Of a DNA stretch of 64,000 bases, positions 26,352 through 38,313 are shown piece by piece. The DNA is taken from positions 3,100,001-3,164,000 of the forward strand of contig JAEILZ010000008.1 in assembly GCA_018873225.1 (NCBI GenBank), in the 5' to 3' direction. The notes beneath the pieces are model-generated. The model worked only from the letters and a program-made list of their open reading frames with translations, ran no database searches and was not told the DNA's origin. A program made the position numbers and the translations under genes. The stretch is from [Phialemoniopsis] sp. UDSM-2020 (taxonomy: Eukaryota > Ascomycota > Sordariomycetes > Thyridiales > Thyridiaceae). Every line of letters starts with the position of its first letter. Position 1 is the first letter of the stretch.

Positions 26352-27089
26352 GTTGCCTTGACAAGGTTCAACGAATAGCAATCTAAGTTGAGCGATGATT
26401 GAAGGGATTTGGTTCTCGAGCTTTGCCCTTGTTGATCTCAATGCTGTAACGACCTGCTAGAAAGCCTCTGAGGTTCCCCTGGGCTCAAGGCGCGATAGTT
26501 ATAGCTGTGTCTCCTGCCATCTTGCTGAATCAGGCAGCTGCTCTCATACCAGCCACTGCGAATATACGCATCACCACTGTGATTTCCCAAAGTCAGCCCA
26601 TCATGGCCAACTGAGTGCCCTCGCAGCCCCTAACAAGGATGGCGTCTCTTCCGTATGGTGGGTGAGTTCCGCCCGCCAGTGCGGAGCCTTGGTGGCGGCA
26701 GAAGTGACCCGCTTCGGTGGAAGAGATCCGCCCGCCGCACACTAATTTCCGCCAGCAAACCGAGGAAGAGGTCCGCCCTCAAGATACTGGCAATACTCTC
26801 AAATGGAAGAACCCTGATTGGACCCAAAGATAAGCGTGAGCTCCATCGGGCGTTCCCCAGATTAGCATCGCAACTCTGGGGTATTGATAACGTATCTCAA
26901 TTGATAGCAGGTTGTGAGGTGTGGCCGAGACTTCAGCGGCGTCGTCCTTAAAAGGACTGTCGTCAACCGTTCCCTGAGCCTGTACAGACCGACAGTCAGT
27001 CAATCCCCGCTCTTTGATCTTTGCAAGACTGTGTGTGTCTTTCAAACTCACTTGACCTGATTCCCAACGAGGTTTATCACTACGAAACG
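26352..27089. promoter_or_regulatory. Divergent promoter of oxygenase and MFS genes
   Basis: 738 bases between two divergent starts, so both genes may be controlled from here. I see CGG triplets (for example around 26700-26760) that a Zn2Cys6 factor could use, but no clear inverted pair that I would call a site. Confidence 0.4.
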
Positions 27090-28882
27090 ATGGCAACGCC
27101 TGAGAGCCATGACATCGCAAAGGCGTCTAAGGCGCCCATCAACGACGTGGAGCGAGTCCCTGCTCCTTCTGAGAAGCTTGGAGATGATGACACATGCCAC
27201 GTGGGTCTAGAGAATCTCCAGGTCGCCGGCACAGATGTCGTCTTCGAGGTGCAGGCTGGCATGATCAACGAGGCTATCCAGACTATCGGGATGGGCAAGT
27301 ACCAGTGGCATCTCTTCGTCCTGGCCGGCTTCGGTTGGATTGTTGATCAGGTAAGTCTTCAAGACCTTGAAAGTCTTGATGGCTGTTCAGCTCATGGATA
27401 TCAAATAGCTCTGGTCTTCGTCTGTCTCCAACGCCCTGAATCTTATGGCTTTGGAGTTCAACCCTGAACGACCTGCCTTCCTTATCGTTGCATACTCAAT
27501 CGGGTTGACCGTTGGTGCATCATTCTGGGGCATTGGAGCCGATCTTATCGGAAGACGCTGGGCCTGGAACATCACGCTCTTCATCTCGTGTGCCTTTGGA
27601 TTCGCTATCGGTGGTGCACACAATTGGATCACGGCCTGCTCACTCGCTGCGGTCTGCGGGTTCGGTGTTGGTGGTAACTGTAAGAGCCTGACCTATTTTT
27701 GCCACACAAACATTCACCTTGCTAATCCAACTCTTAGTACCCGTTGATAGTACTGTGTTCATCGAGTTTCTCCCGGGGACACATCAGTATCTCGTGGAGA
27801 TTCTGACCGTCTGGTGGGCTCTTGGCCAGTGCATCCCAGCTTTCGCATCATGGGGTTTGCTACCCAATTTCTCTTGCCCCGATTCAACCCCTGCGGGCCA
27901 ATGCTCTAGGGCAGACAACATGGGTTGGAGATACCTTCTCTTCCTCATGGGTGGCCTGACCTTGATTGGCTGGTTGGCTCGTTTCTTTCTGTTCAAGCTT
28001 TACGAATCACCCAAGTATCTGGCCAGCCTTGGCCGATATGAGGAAGCAATCGAAGTCCTCAACGCCATTGCCGAGTACAACGGTCATCCAGAGAGACAAA
28101 GCCTGACTGTCCAGGACCTACGCAATGCTGAACAAATGTCCGGAGAAACGAGAGAGCGTAACGCACACGTCAAGCGGGCCTTTGCTCATCTAGGCAGCCA
28201 GGGTTGGAAAAACATCAAAAGTCTCTGGAGCACGAAGAAATTGGCACTGAGCTTCACATTGATTCTTCTCCTCTGGGGTATGATCGGCATGGCGAACCCT
28301 ATCTATAACAGCTTTCTCCCCGTGTATCTAAAGATACAAGGGGCTGAAGCAGGAGATGGCAGTACCCTGACCACTTATCGCAATCTCCTCGTAACCATCG
28401 TTTGCAGCATTCCTGGCACTATCCTTGGAGGTTACCTCATTACGCTGAAAAGGGTGGGTAGGAAGGGTACCCTTGGGGTCTCACTTCTGCTCACTGGCGG
28501 ATTCCTCTTCGCCTTTACTACTGCACGAACCCAAGGCACGATCCTTGCATTCAACTGTGTCATCGCCTTTACCCAATTCATGTAAGACACTCATGGCCCC
28601 TTACCCCCCAAACGGAATTTCTCGAAACTGACAGATGAATACAACAGAATGTGGGGAGCTTTGTACTGTTATACGCCAGAAGTACTTCCGTCATCGCACA
28701 GGGCTACTGGAACTGGTCTTGCTGCCGCCTTTAACAGGCTGTGTGGTCTCGGCGGAACCCTGGCTACGACTTATACCGGCTTTACTAAAGTGCCTCTGTT
28801 TCTTGGTGCAAGTCTGTGGATGGCTGGAGGTCTCATCAGTTTTATCCTGCCGTACGAGACTCGGAACAAGGCCAGTCTGTGA
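27090..28882 (+). CDS. MFS transporter, SV2/sugar-type
   Basis: Twelve-helix major facilitator at the plasma membrane. Four exons (27090-27350, 27409-27679, 27738-28581, 28648-28882) join to 536 residues. After a 65-residue hydrophilic start, GMGKYQWHLF leads into TM1. The signature loop between TM2 and TM3 is GADLIGRRWAW, and GVGGNLPVDSTVF is typical of the SVOP/SV2-like branch. SLGRYEEAIEVLNAIAEYNG lies in the central loop. The end is YETRNKASL. The substrate is not predictable; organic acids, sugars and vitamins occur in this branch. Its neighbours suggest import or export of the substrate or product of the 2OG oxygenase. Confidence 0.92.
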
Positions 28883-29698
28883 GATGGGCATAGGAGGTGG
28901 CTACTGTATGGGCGGCGAGGTTGAACGTGTCACCCGAACGCCTGGTCTAAGGCTGTATTTGTTTTGGCACACCAGACAATTGCCGGTGGTTTTGAGTTAC
29001 ATTTACTGTAATTGGTGTATTCATTGAGGTGCTGTTCGCCAAAAGAGTACAAGAGCTCTCGTCCTACTGTTGGGTGGTGGACCTTGTAATTTCTTGCAAC
29101 AGCCCACGATCGATGTAGCTCGCTGCAAAAGGAAAATGCTTGTACTCAGGTATATCAGCCTCGGGAAAGAAGCAATTCGCATGTGATGACAACTTTTGGG
29201 ACCGTGACTGAATTTCAATGCCGAGGTCTGGCGGATGCACCGGATTTACCAGGTGTGTCAGTAGCTAAACAAGAACCTGTAGGTCAGACGCAGTCTCCCA
29301 CGCATCATAGTGGAGTAGTTTGATTGGAGGCGGCAACACCAGATAATGTCCGGCGGGGCGTCAGCAACGTGGCTCTCTATTGGGTGATATCATGCGCGAT
29401 GGGGGACCAAGACATCCAAAGTCTTGCTTCTAGCTGTTGCCTGAGACTGCTTACAACTACCAGGGCGTCAACAGCGTCCAATGTGTTTTTAGTCTGCCCA
29501 TAAAAGGATGATACCCAAGTCCGAGCTGTATGCCATATTTTCTGTTCACCGCGGTTTTTGCTGACGACCATCCACCTAAATCTATTGACCTCGGCAAATT
29601 GTTTTGCATACAGTCAGAACCTGGACTGAGCTTTACTGACAGTTGCTGAAGCAGAACTCCCCACGCGCGCGTTCAGGCAAGGGTAGCTAGCTTATCTC
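28883..29698. other. Intergenic
   Basis: 816 bases with nothing I can name. Confidence 0.5.
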
Positions 29699-30550
29699 AT
29701 GATGGTCCTAGCTTCTTTCTTTCGACTGAACAAAATCGTCTGGGTCCAGCCTCCCGCTGGCGATGGGACGACTGCGACCAGAAGAACACAATCCTCGCTC
29801 CCGAGCAAAGGTCTGGCAAATGCGGGGCCTCAGACAGTATTGTTCCTCTCCTGGGGCGATGCAAATCCTCGTCACATCGAGAAGTACACACGCTTATACA
29901 AAGACCTTTACCCGGGAAGCAAGACCATCCTGGTCACCACTGGGATGGCGGACTTTTTCTACCGCCCAGAACGGACCCAGCAGAAGTTGGTAGAGCCAGT
30001 TGTGAAGATGCTGCGCGAATCGGCCGAGGATACCGTCCTCGTACATATAATGTCAAACGCCGGGTCCAAGCGATGGTGCACAATCAACAAGTCGTACTTC
30101 CAAGCCACAGGGCGCACTCTGTCTACCGCTGTCACCATCACAGACAGTGCCCCAGGACGCTCGCGATTCAGGCAGACATGGGCAGCGTTCTCACGGAGTC
30201 TACCACGCGCGCTTCTGCCAAGACTGGTTTTGGGGTTCATTTTCGGGGTTGTCTTGTGCTTGATGCATCTTTGGAAACTCATCGTGCCCAGTTCCGATGT
30301 GTCAGAGTTGGTCAGAGAGCAAATGAACGGTACTACACCAGCTGTGAAAGGGGCCCGCAGATGCTACATCTATTCCGAGGAAGATGATATCATCGGATGG
30401 GAAGACGTGGAAGAACATGCCAGGGATGCTCAGGGGAAAGGATGGGCAGTTGAACTTGTCAAATTTCCGGGGAGTACTCACGTTGGTCACTTCAAGAAGG
30501 ATCCCGAGAGATACCGGGAGACGATTCAGAGAACTTGGTCTGGCAAATAG
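29699..30550 (+). CDS. DUF829 / PaxU-like alpha/beta-hydrolase-fold protein
   Basis: Intronless, 283 residues. TVLFLSWGDANPRHIEKYT followed by LYPGSKTILVTT is the start of the DUF829 (TMEM53/PaxU) family. VHIMSNAGSKRW is its nucleophile-elbow-like motif. ARRCYIYSEEDDIIGWEDVEEHA holds the acid, and SPG-type THVGHFKKDPERY holds the His near the end. A hydrophobic segment at about residues 182-203 (LPRLVLGFIFGVVLCLMHLW) may anchor it to membrane. PaxU is named from the paxilline cluster, but no indole-diterpene genes lie here, so this is more likely one of the many free-standing paralogues. Confidence 0.85.
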   Translation: MMVLASFFRLNKIVWVQPPAGDGTTATRRTQSSLPSKGLANAGPQTVLFLSWGDANPRHIEKYTRLYKDLYPGSKTILVTTGMADFFYRPERTQQKLVEPVVKMLRESAEDTVLVHIMSNAGSKRWCTINKSYFQATGRTLSTAVTITDSAPGRSRFRQTWAAFSRSLPRALLPRLVLGFIFGVVLCLMHLWKLIVPSSDVSELVREQMNGTTPAVKGARRCYIYSEEDDIIGWEDVEEHARDAQGKGWAVELVKFPGSTHVGHFKKDPERYRETIQRTWSGK

Positions 30551-30815
30551 ACTGGCTCCACTGGCCTATCGCATTCCATCACGGGCTACCATCATACCAA
30601 GTAGGAAGAGTATGGACTCACGGACTGATCAAAACAATCTCGAGAGCAGGGGCAATTGTCATGTTTCTTGAGGCTTTGACATGCATTAAATGGTGCAACA
30701 GCTTTTCATTCATTGCAAGTGTATTCATAACAGCGCAGCCCAGCTATCAATCCGATTACTCATCACGTATAAGGCCCTGGAATCATGCCTATCGTGCGAC
30801 AGTTATCACATCCGA

Positions 30816-31906
30816 CTACTCAGCGACTGCTACCGTCTTCTTCGCGACCTTCTTCTTCACAGGCGCAGCCTCTCCATCAGCAGCAGCAGCTTTCTTGACC
30901 ACCTTCTTCTTCACGACAGGTGCTGCAGCCCCTTCCTCATCGTCCTCCGCAGCTACAGCTGTCTTCAGAGCCTTCTTGGTGCGGGTGATGGAAACAGCAC
31001 CAGGTGCGGAGGCAAGGCCAGCAACCCCAGCCCAGTCGTGCTCCTTCTCCTCGAGCTCGGCCCTCGCAACGTAGCGTGGGTCGAGCAGGTCCTCGAGCAC
31101 GTCGGCCCAGTACTCGTACTGCACCTTCCACTCAGTAACCCGCTCCTCGGTCGTGGCGGCGCTGTAGGGGAACTCGGCCGCGCGGCTATAGCGCAGGTTC
31201 CAGATCTCACGGGCGAGGTACTTGAGCCGGGACGCGAGGGGGCTCAGGTCGTTGTGAGTTTGCTCTGTATTTAAAGCACATCGATTAGTGTATGTGCTAA
31301 GATGTCAGACAATCATAATGTGCACTTACGGGACTTGGCCAAGTAGAAGATGGTGGTGATGGTCTGGTACTCGGTGATCATGCGGTGGTAGAGCCTGGGC
31401 GCGGGGAACGCAGTGATTCCTGGCTCAGCAGGTGGGGGTGCAGGGCCGACCAAGCCCTTGTCGGGTGTCTCTGTGCCGGGACCTCGATACGGATAAGTCT
31501 GCTGTGGCTGCTGTGGGTGCGATGGTGGAGGTGAGAAGGAAGGATTGCCCGGCTGGTGATGTTGAGGTGGAAACGGGGCATTGCTGGGCTGCGGAGGGCT
31601 GCTTGTTCGGCCAAGTCCCGAACCTTGGAGGTCAGAAGGGTATGGAGCAAACCCAGGGAGACCACTGCTAGAAGGCCTTCGGGGCTCTGGCTGGTTGTAG
31701 TTCGGAACCAGAGACGAGAGGTCCTGCGCGTGAGGACCGGCTTGCGGGCCCTGGGGGTCGTACTTGGTGTGGTCGTTCGCCGCCATGCTGTTCTCGATGT
31801 ACTTTCTCACCGTGTTCTTGGGGTCCAGGATAAGTTCTTGAAGTCCGTTGCCTTTCGGAAAGATTCTCCCAGTCAGCTCTGATGGGTTCTTGCCAGAGGA
31901 GCTCAT
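30816..31906 (-). CDS. Unrecognised protein, Pro/Gln-rich middle and Lys/Ala tail
   Basis: Two exons (31906-31330 and 31264-30816) give 341 residues. Residues 1-60 are ordinary. A Pro/Gln/Ser-rich stretch of about 90 residues follows (PQQPQQTYPYRGPG). Next comes a compact helical region from RLYHRMITEYQTITT through EYWADVLEDLLDPRY, which may be the functional domain. The C-terminus is low complexity: PVVKKKVVKKAAAADGEAA and PVKKKVAKKT. That KKKV-KK pattern recurs in the large gene at 36494-38143. I recognise no family. A nuclear role would fit the basic tail, but this is inference. Confidence 0.75.
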
Positions 31907-33048
31907 GATCGAACGCTTGTGCTGCTGAGATGTTGAGTATTATAGTGGTTCTCAATGCTTACGTTTTCCACTCCAGCTCGGGTCCTGCAGGTAGTCCGAC
32001 CATAAGTTCTTTTATACATGCTATCTTGTCTCTCTCGCTCCGCAAATCAGTAGGCTAATCAAGTGTCGATTCTGAAGCCTATCTTTAGTCCCCCTTATTC
32101 GTTCAGTCCGCCAGAGGTATTGTCCCGGCCACACTAGACCAATTGTCGCAACCTGGCGTCGTCGATGTCTCTGTAATCAACTGCGTAAGCGCCGACCAGC
32201 TCCGGAGGCAACTTCAAAGCCTTTACCCATTTCACGAGAAGGGTTGTGTGCTACTCGGCGCTTACCGTGAGCAGCCTCTAGCGACTAAGGGGTGCAAGAT
32301 CCCTGCAGAAGGACGGATAGGAAGTAATAATTAGTGATAATGTTGCAGCTACTGTTCAGCTGTCTTTTCCAAATACCCATCATCGCGGAAGCCCCGAGAA
32401 AGACATGGCTGGTGTTGTTACTCAGCGCCTACACCTCGGAAGCCAATGTTAGTTACTACCCAACCTCCCATAGGCTATGATGCTGACAGTACGCACGCGG
32501 CTGACAAGCCCCGCGCAAGGGTGGCGGCTCACAGTATTAACTTGATTTGTATACAAGACCTACGATACTGTGATGGTTTTGTATCAAGATGTAGCTTGCT
32601 CTTTACCCTAGAGTTTTACCTGCTGAGCTGGACAACCACCATGCCATGGAATCCGTAAGCCAGGTTCCAGCTTCAGGGACTTGGTCCTGGCTACCCGCAC
32701 TGCGGCAACGCTCGGTGAATCCCGAATACGTCTAAAATCTTTTGATGGAAAAACCGCTATTATGTGATGGGTGGCTTATCTCCGTGAACTGAAAGGCTAC
32801 GGACGTTCGAGCTTGGGGATCAAGTGTCAATAACGGAGTGTTTGAGGTCGTCCAGCATCACATAAGCAACCGGTAACGTGAAAGTGATATAACACTGCGA
32901 CGCATTCGACTTTACCAGGGTTTGAGTGTGCATAAATCGAAAGACTTTATGCTGGTTGCCTTTTTTAAGCTGCAACTGCGATCGTCAACATTAGCATAGC
33001 CGTGACTTTTACAGATCGAGATCCACAAGATCAACAACATCGAACAAG
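31907..33048. other. Intergenic
   Basis: 1.1 kb between two divergent unrecognised genes. No gene, RNA or repeat seen. Confidence 0.5.
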
Positions 33049-34210
33049 ATGAGCTTCATTCTGAAAGGTTTGTCTAGCTTCCACGTGTTTCAAACATCAT
33101 TTCTCACCATTCCCAAGGGGCTGGCGCTGTTGGCGACGTCACAGATGCTGTTGTGGACATTGCAGAAGCGGGTCAGCGCCTCGCTCAGATCGCCCGCCAG
33201 GAAGCCGCAGCTTTGAAGGAACAAGCACGCAACGACAATAACGAGTTCAACATCCGCAAGCAGTTTCTCGACAACTCTGTCGCCGCCATCAAGGACGCCA
33301 CCTATGGCCAGTACAACATTCTCATCTGCACAGACCAGGCGCATGACGACTTCCAGAACCTGGAGGGCCAGATCCTGCCCATGGACCTTATCGAGGTCGA
33401 GGTCCGCAAGGACGCCTTTGTCAACTTCCAGGTGTACGTCTTCGAGACGGGCAAATATCTCCGGCGTGGCAAATGGGAGAGGGACTTCATTTGGTACTAC
33501 GGGAACAACAAGAAGTGGACCGACATCTTTATGCACATCCATTTCGAGGTCGCGCAGCCGAAGAAGGACCTCGGTGCCGCCCAGAAGGCCATAGAGGATA
33601 AAAAGAAGGCAGACGAACAAAAAGTGGCCGAGGAGGCTGCCGCTGCTACCAAGAAAGCTGAAGAGGATGCTGCTGCCGCGAACAAAGGTGGGCATCCACA
33701 CACACTGGGCGACATCTTGTGCTGTGCGGAGAAACTAACCCTATTTCGAAAACAGCCCAGCTTGAGGCAGACGCCAAGAAGAAAGCCGAAGAGGAAGCAA
33801 AGAAGAAGGCGGAGCAGAACGGAGAAGTGTCAGTACTAGATTCCCATCTTGACCGCTCAATATCTAATATGTTGGTGTACAGTGATGATGAAGAGGACGA
33901 CGAGAACGAGGACGAGGACGAGGGCGATGAGGAGGTAGAAGAAGACGAGGATGAGGAAGAAGAGTATGTCCCACTTTATTTGACCATTGCCAAGGCACAT
34001 CACTTACACTATAACAGAGAAGAGGAAGACGAAGAAGAGGGCGAGGAGGTTGATGAAGATAAAGACGAGGAGGAGGAGCAAGACGACGAAGAAGATGAGG
34101 AGGAAGAAGAGGAGGAGGAAGATGACGAGGAGGAGGAGGAAGAGGAAGAGGAGGAAGAAGAGGACGACGAAGAAGAAGAGCCAGTCAAGCCTACGAAGAA
34201 GAGGAAGTAG
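33049..34210 (+). CDS. Unrecognised protein with a long Asp/Glu tail
   Basis: Five exons (33049-33067, 33118-33687, 33756-33828, 33883-33963, 34018-34210) join in frame to 311 residues. The first 155 residues form an ordinary folded-looking domain (VVDIAEAGQRLAQIARQE, GQYNILICTDQAHDDF, WYYGNNKKWTDIFMHIHFE). A Lys/Ala/Glu coiled-coil stretch follows (KKKADEQKVAEEAAAATK). The last about 90 residues are almost all Asp and Glu, then a basic end KPTKKRK like a nuclear localisation signal. Acidic tails of this kind occur in histone chaperones, but I cannot match the N-terminal domain to one. Exon 1 codes only six residues. Confidence 0.8.
33895..34210 (+). repeat. Polypurine GAG/GAA tract
   Basis: The coding strand is nearly all purine in two blocks (33890-33963 and 34018-34210), from GAG, GAA, GAC and GAT codons. 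Such tracts slip readily and can form triplex DNA. Confidence 0.7.
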
Positions 34211-34621
34211 CCCCCTTTCTTCGAACTGGGTTGTAATGTAGTAGGCCATGTTTACACCGTAACTGCGTTTCTTCTCTCTCATAGTCCTTCAGCTTTAATT
34301 ACTTAAAACTGCTTTCACGTTACCAGCTCAAGTCCAAGCAATTGATTCGTGTGAACTTGAGGTGTTTGCCTTGAAGAAGTGGTTTGAGATAACGTAGTAC
34401 ATACTCTTACATAATTCAAGATGGTCACAATCACTTCTTCTGGTTCATTTGATATGCAGAGGTGAAATGTCCGTCAAAAGTAAATTCACGTAACCTCAGC
34501 CCACAACTACCGGACAGCAATCTCAACTTCAATGCCTTCAACTGTCCTGTTCCGTAATTACCACAAGGTCGCAAATGTAATTCATGTCCAACTTCTTTTT
34601 CAATAATACCCAATTAACTTT
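34211..34621. other. Intergenic between convergent genes
   Basis: About 410 AT-rich bases, presumably both 3' untranslated regions. Nothing else recognised. Confidence 0.5.
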
Positions 34622-35443
34622 TCAAAATACCGCATCCAACAGCCCCAAAGCTCCCTCACCTGCCCCTGTCGCAAGATGCCTCTTTGCCTTCTCCGTCTTC
34701 TTCAGCTTCCGATAGATGAGAAAGTTTACAAATGCGAATGCAATCTTGAGACTTGTCTCGACTAGAGAGATGACCCAGGATGCCTCCTTCCCTGAGAGTT
34801 AGCACTTTCATACACAACTAAATACGTTCGAGTAACACCAGAAATGACTGACCTGTATCCCGCAGAGCCTTGAGAAGTCAACATGGATGTTCCCCTTCTC
34901 TTGTAGCTCTTTGGAGACATCCGTACACGACCAGCCCCAGAGATCGTCCAGTGCCTTCTCCCAGCGATACAGGAACGTGACGACAATCCACAGCGAGATG
35001 TGGATGCCATAGCTCACAACGATGACCTTCCAGCTGTCGGCAGCTCGCTTGAAGCAGCAACAGTAGTAGAAAGCGACCAGGATCGAAGCTATCATCGTCG
35101 CGAGGGACGCAACCAGCAGCATGACGGTAGGCCACGTCTTGGGATCCCGCGGCCAGATGGGCCGTCCCAGGGCCTCGTCATGACGCGTCGCGAGGAAGAC
35201 CGAAATGACAAAGGCCATGAACGCAAACATGAGCGTGTCAAGGAGCGCGGATATGACGCGCGAGATGGCACGGATGCGCGAGACACGGCCTTTCCATAGC
35301 TTGATGGTCTCGTGGAGCCTGCTCCCGGCTGCTGGGCTTGCCTTGTGGTCCGGGGTCAGAGGCGTCAGGGGCTGGTACGAAGCCGGGTACGGTTGCGGCT
35401 GGTAGGTGTTGGGATACTGGGGTTGATGGTATTGCGACGCCAT
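34622..35443 (-). CDS. Four-TM membrane protein (MARVEL-like topology)
   Basis: Two exons (35443-34853, 34786-34622) give 251 residues. I chose the acceptor at 34787 because the nearer AG leads to a stop after nine codons, while this one restores the fourth helix. The N-terminus is cytosolic and Pro/Tyr/Gln-rich (MASQYHQPQYPNTYQPQPY). Helices: ALLDTLMFAFMAFVISVFLA, VMLLVASLATMIASILVAFY, VIVVSYGIHISLWIVVTFLY, and WVISLVETSLKIAFAFVNFL. The four-helix plan with short loops fits MARVEL-type fungal proteins, but no signature residue proves it. A Cys triplet (YCCCF) ends TM2. Function unknown. Confidence 0.8.
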
Positions 35444-36493
35444 ATTGCGACAAGACTGCCTGTGATGGAATGTGGTTCCGTGTGTCGAGTTTGGGCTGTT
35501 GACTATAGTCGGCAGAGGGATGTCTTTGAAGAAGTCAATAACGCCGAAGTAGACGGCCAGAGGAGATTTCTTAATGAAGCCTTCCAAGTCTTTCAGCCGT
35601 GCCCGTCAGCATTCAGGCCTCCCATATCAAATGGTGACATTTCCAAGCTGCCTTATCTATTCGTCCGGTCGCATCTGATCATTTGGGGGCTGGAAAATGC
35701 AAGTTGGCCACCACACCACCAGCCAACATGCTGACCGGCTATGACTAATGGACACTTGTGGAGGGTCAAAATTGATTCGTTGTCCATAACTCATGCATTA
35801 TCCGCCCGCATAGCAACCTGACTGACCGAGTCGGCTATTAGGACGTAACGCGGCAACGCGGCTGAGGATAATGAAACACGTCGCCTATCAAATGCATCGC
35901 GGTTATGACTAAGGTTCCCGGCAGTACACCCTCCCAACAAGATGTCGCTCACGCCGACCGAGAACCCTCCGATGACCACCAACTTGCCAGACCCAACTGA
36001 ATAGGGGATTGAGGCTGCTATTGTCAGCCCGAGTTATGCGGGAGTGAGAGTAGTTACTAATCACGAGGCAGGCAACCCTCCAGCAGCTTGAGTACGTTGA
36101 CAGTACATGTTTTCAATAACTCCGTTGTACCTCAATACATCACAGTTGCCATCCTTGGTGGCATCTTACTGATGCATTGGAATGTGTGTTTGCCTTGTTA
36201 TCTTTGGGGAGAATCAGCTCGTGCTCTTTCAGCTTCTCGGAATAGCCATTGGACGTGAAGAAGCAGGTGAGAATCTCAGCAATAGTATTGCCCCTGACTG
36301 CAGTCAACATAGATGAGTGAGGGTTATAAGACTAAGCAAAAGCTCACAAATCACTCTTTAACATCACAACAACCTACTGTGCATTCACTTGTTCTCGTTG
36401 ACATATTGTGCGGGACAAATTCCACGTATCGAGATTGATCCAACCTCCTCGTTGCTTTCCCACATAGCATATCTTCCACCATCACCATATACT
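35444..36493. other. Intergenic
   Basis: Spacer of 1.05 kb upstream of two divergent genes. Nothing recognised. Confidence 0.5.
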
Positions 36494-38143
36494 ATGCCGT
36501 CCAAGGCTGTCAAGAGCGCCAAGAAGGCGGCGCCCGAAAAGGCTGAGAAGTATGAGGAAGTGGAGGAATGGGAGGAGGAAGATGTAGAAGACGAAGATGA
36601 CGCTGAGGAGGGAGACGAAGATGAAGAAGAGCAGGAAGAGGATGAGGAAGAGGAAGAAGAGGATGACGAGTACGTTGAACATCCGAACCTCCCAATGAAA
36701 TCGAGCTTGCTGTGAGATTCCTGGCTGATAGTTACTGAAACAGTGCCGAAGAGTACGAGGAGCTCGAGGACGAGGACGATGAGGACGGCGAGGACGACGA
36801 TGAGGAGGTCGAATACGAGGAAGATGACGATGAGGAGGAGGAGGAGGTTGAGGAAGATGAGGATGAAATTGACGATGACGAAAATGGTGAAGAAGAGGAA
36901 GAGGACGAGGGAGAGGAGAATGAGGAGGAGGCTGATGATGATGAAATTGAAGAGGAAGAAGAGGAAGAGGTGCCGAAGAAGTCGAAGATGTAAGTGTCAG
37001 TGTCCGTTCCATGACTTGTTGCTAACCTTCAGTAGGACGACTCTGCCAGACCGCTCAGTGGGCGATGGGAAGAAGAAGTCGAAAGACTCTAATGCAAAGG
37101 ATAGCGTCTCCGAGAGGGGCTTAAGTACTGGCAAAGGCAAAAAGCCAGGGAAAGACGCAAAAGGTGACAAGGAAGCCACTTCTGACAAAGAGTGAGTCAA
37201 CGTCCCTTTAACGTGCTTTGCCTGTCCTAAAGGTTGCTAAATCTGTGTATTAGGGCCGACGGCAAGATGCCCAAATACTATCCACGCCCCGAGCAAGTGG
37301 ATTGGAGAACTCCGGCCAAGGGGAAGCATGGAGCTGAGGGCAAAAAAGGGTCCGACAAAGAAGAGACCAACGAGCCAGAGAAGAAGAACACAACGAAGAA
37401 GGGTAAGGAGGATGCAGCTGCGCCGGCCAAAAAGAGTAAGGGTCCTTCTTTTCAGACATAGTAAAGTAGGGACTAACGAAGCACTTGCAGAGAAAGTGAC
37501 CAAGGACGGCAAGACAAAGACATCTGCTCATGAGGACGAAGAGGAAAATGAGGGCTATCAGAGCGCCGCTAACTCAAAGGCTGGGTCCGTCACTAAGACG
37601 AAGAAGACCAAAAAGGCAACTGGTCAAGCGCATGACGACGGCAGCAAAGACAGCCAGGCCGAGCACGCAAAGCAGAAGGTACCAGCCAAGAAGAAAGCCA
37701 CTGCAACCAAGAAGCCGGCTTCCACGAAGTGGGATGCTGAGGATGACGACCAAGAGGAGGATGAAAAGCCCAAGACCACCAAGCCGGCCAAGAAGGCAGG
37801 CCCAGGTACCAAGACCAAGAAGGCGGCTGGCGCAACCCCTGATCGCGACGGCGAGAATCACGAAGAGGAGGCGAAGAAGCCTCTCAAGAAGAAGGTTGTG
37901 GCCAAGAAGAGCACCACAACTGGAGCCAAGCCTGAAGCCTCTGATCATGAGGCGGAGAAACCCCCGACGAAGAAGAAGGTTGTTGCCAAGAAGACGTCCG
38001 TTGCCAAACCCAAGGCTGAGAAACACGACGAGGAGGAGGAACACGAGAAGGAAGCACCTAAGAAAAAGGTTGTCACCAAGAAGAACGGTGCAGCCAAGTC
38101 TGCTGTGGGTGCCGTGACGAAGGGTATCAAGAAGGCGCTGTAA
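36494..38143 (+). CDS. Unrecognised acidic/basic low-complexity protein (nucleolin- or H1-like composition)
   Basis: Five exons (36494-36669, 36744-36989, 37033-37191, 37254-37435, 37491-38143) join to 471 residues. After a basic start (MPSKAVKSAKKAAPEKAEK) come about 120 residues dominated by Glu and Asp. A short ordinary segment (ADGKMPKYYPRPEQVDW) follows, then a long Lys/Ala region with repeats of the type KKKVVAKK (PLKKKVVAKKST, PTKKKVVAKKTS, PKKKVVTKKN), each spaced about 30 residues apart. The composition resembles nucleolin or linker-histone tails, yet no RNA-binding or winged-helix domain is present. A nucleolar or chromatin role is only inference. Confidence 0.78.
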
Positions 38144-38313
38144 GCTTGCCGAGTAGAGGTTTGGGTTTGAGAGCACAGATCGATTTGATTTGCCATTGAA
38201 TGGTTGAAAGGTAAAAGATTGTCTCATAGCATGGATGATTTTGTAAAGGAGTAGAGGTACATCAGTTTGAATTACAGCTTTATTTTTTTCTCATTGAACC
38301 GACTTGATGCTCA

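Noticed and set aside
29699..30550. Indole-diterpene biosynthetic cluster because of the PaxU-like gene
   Set aside because: No prenyltransferase, GGPP synthase, P450 or FAD epoxidase genes lie nearby.
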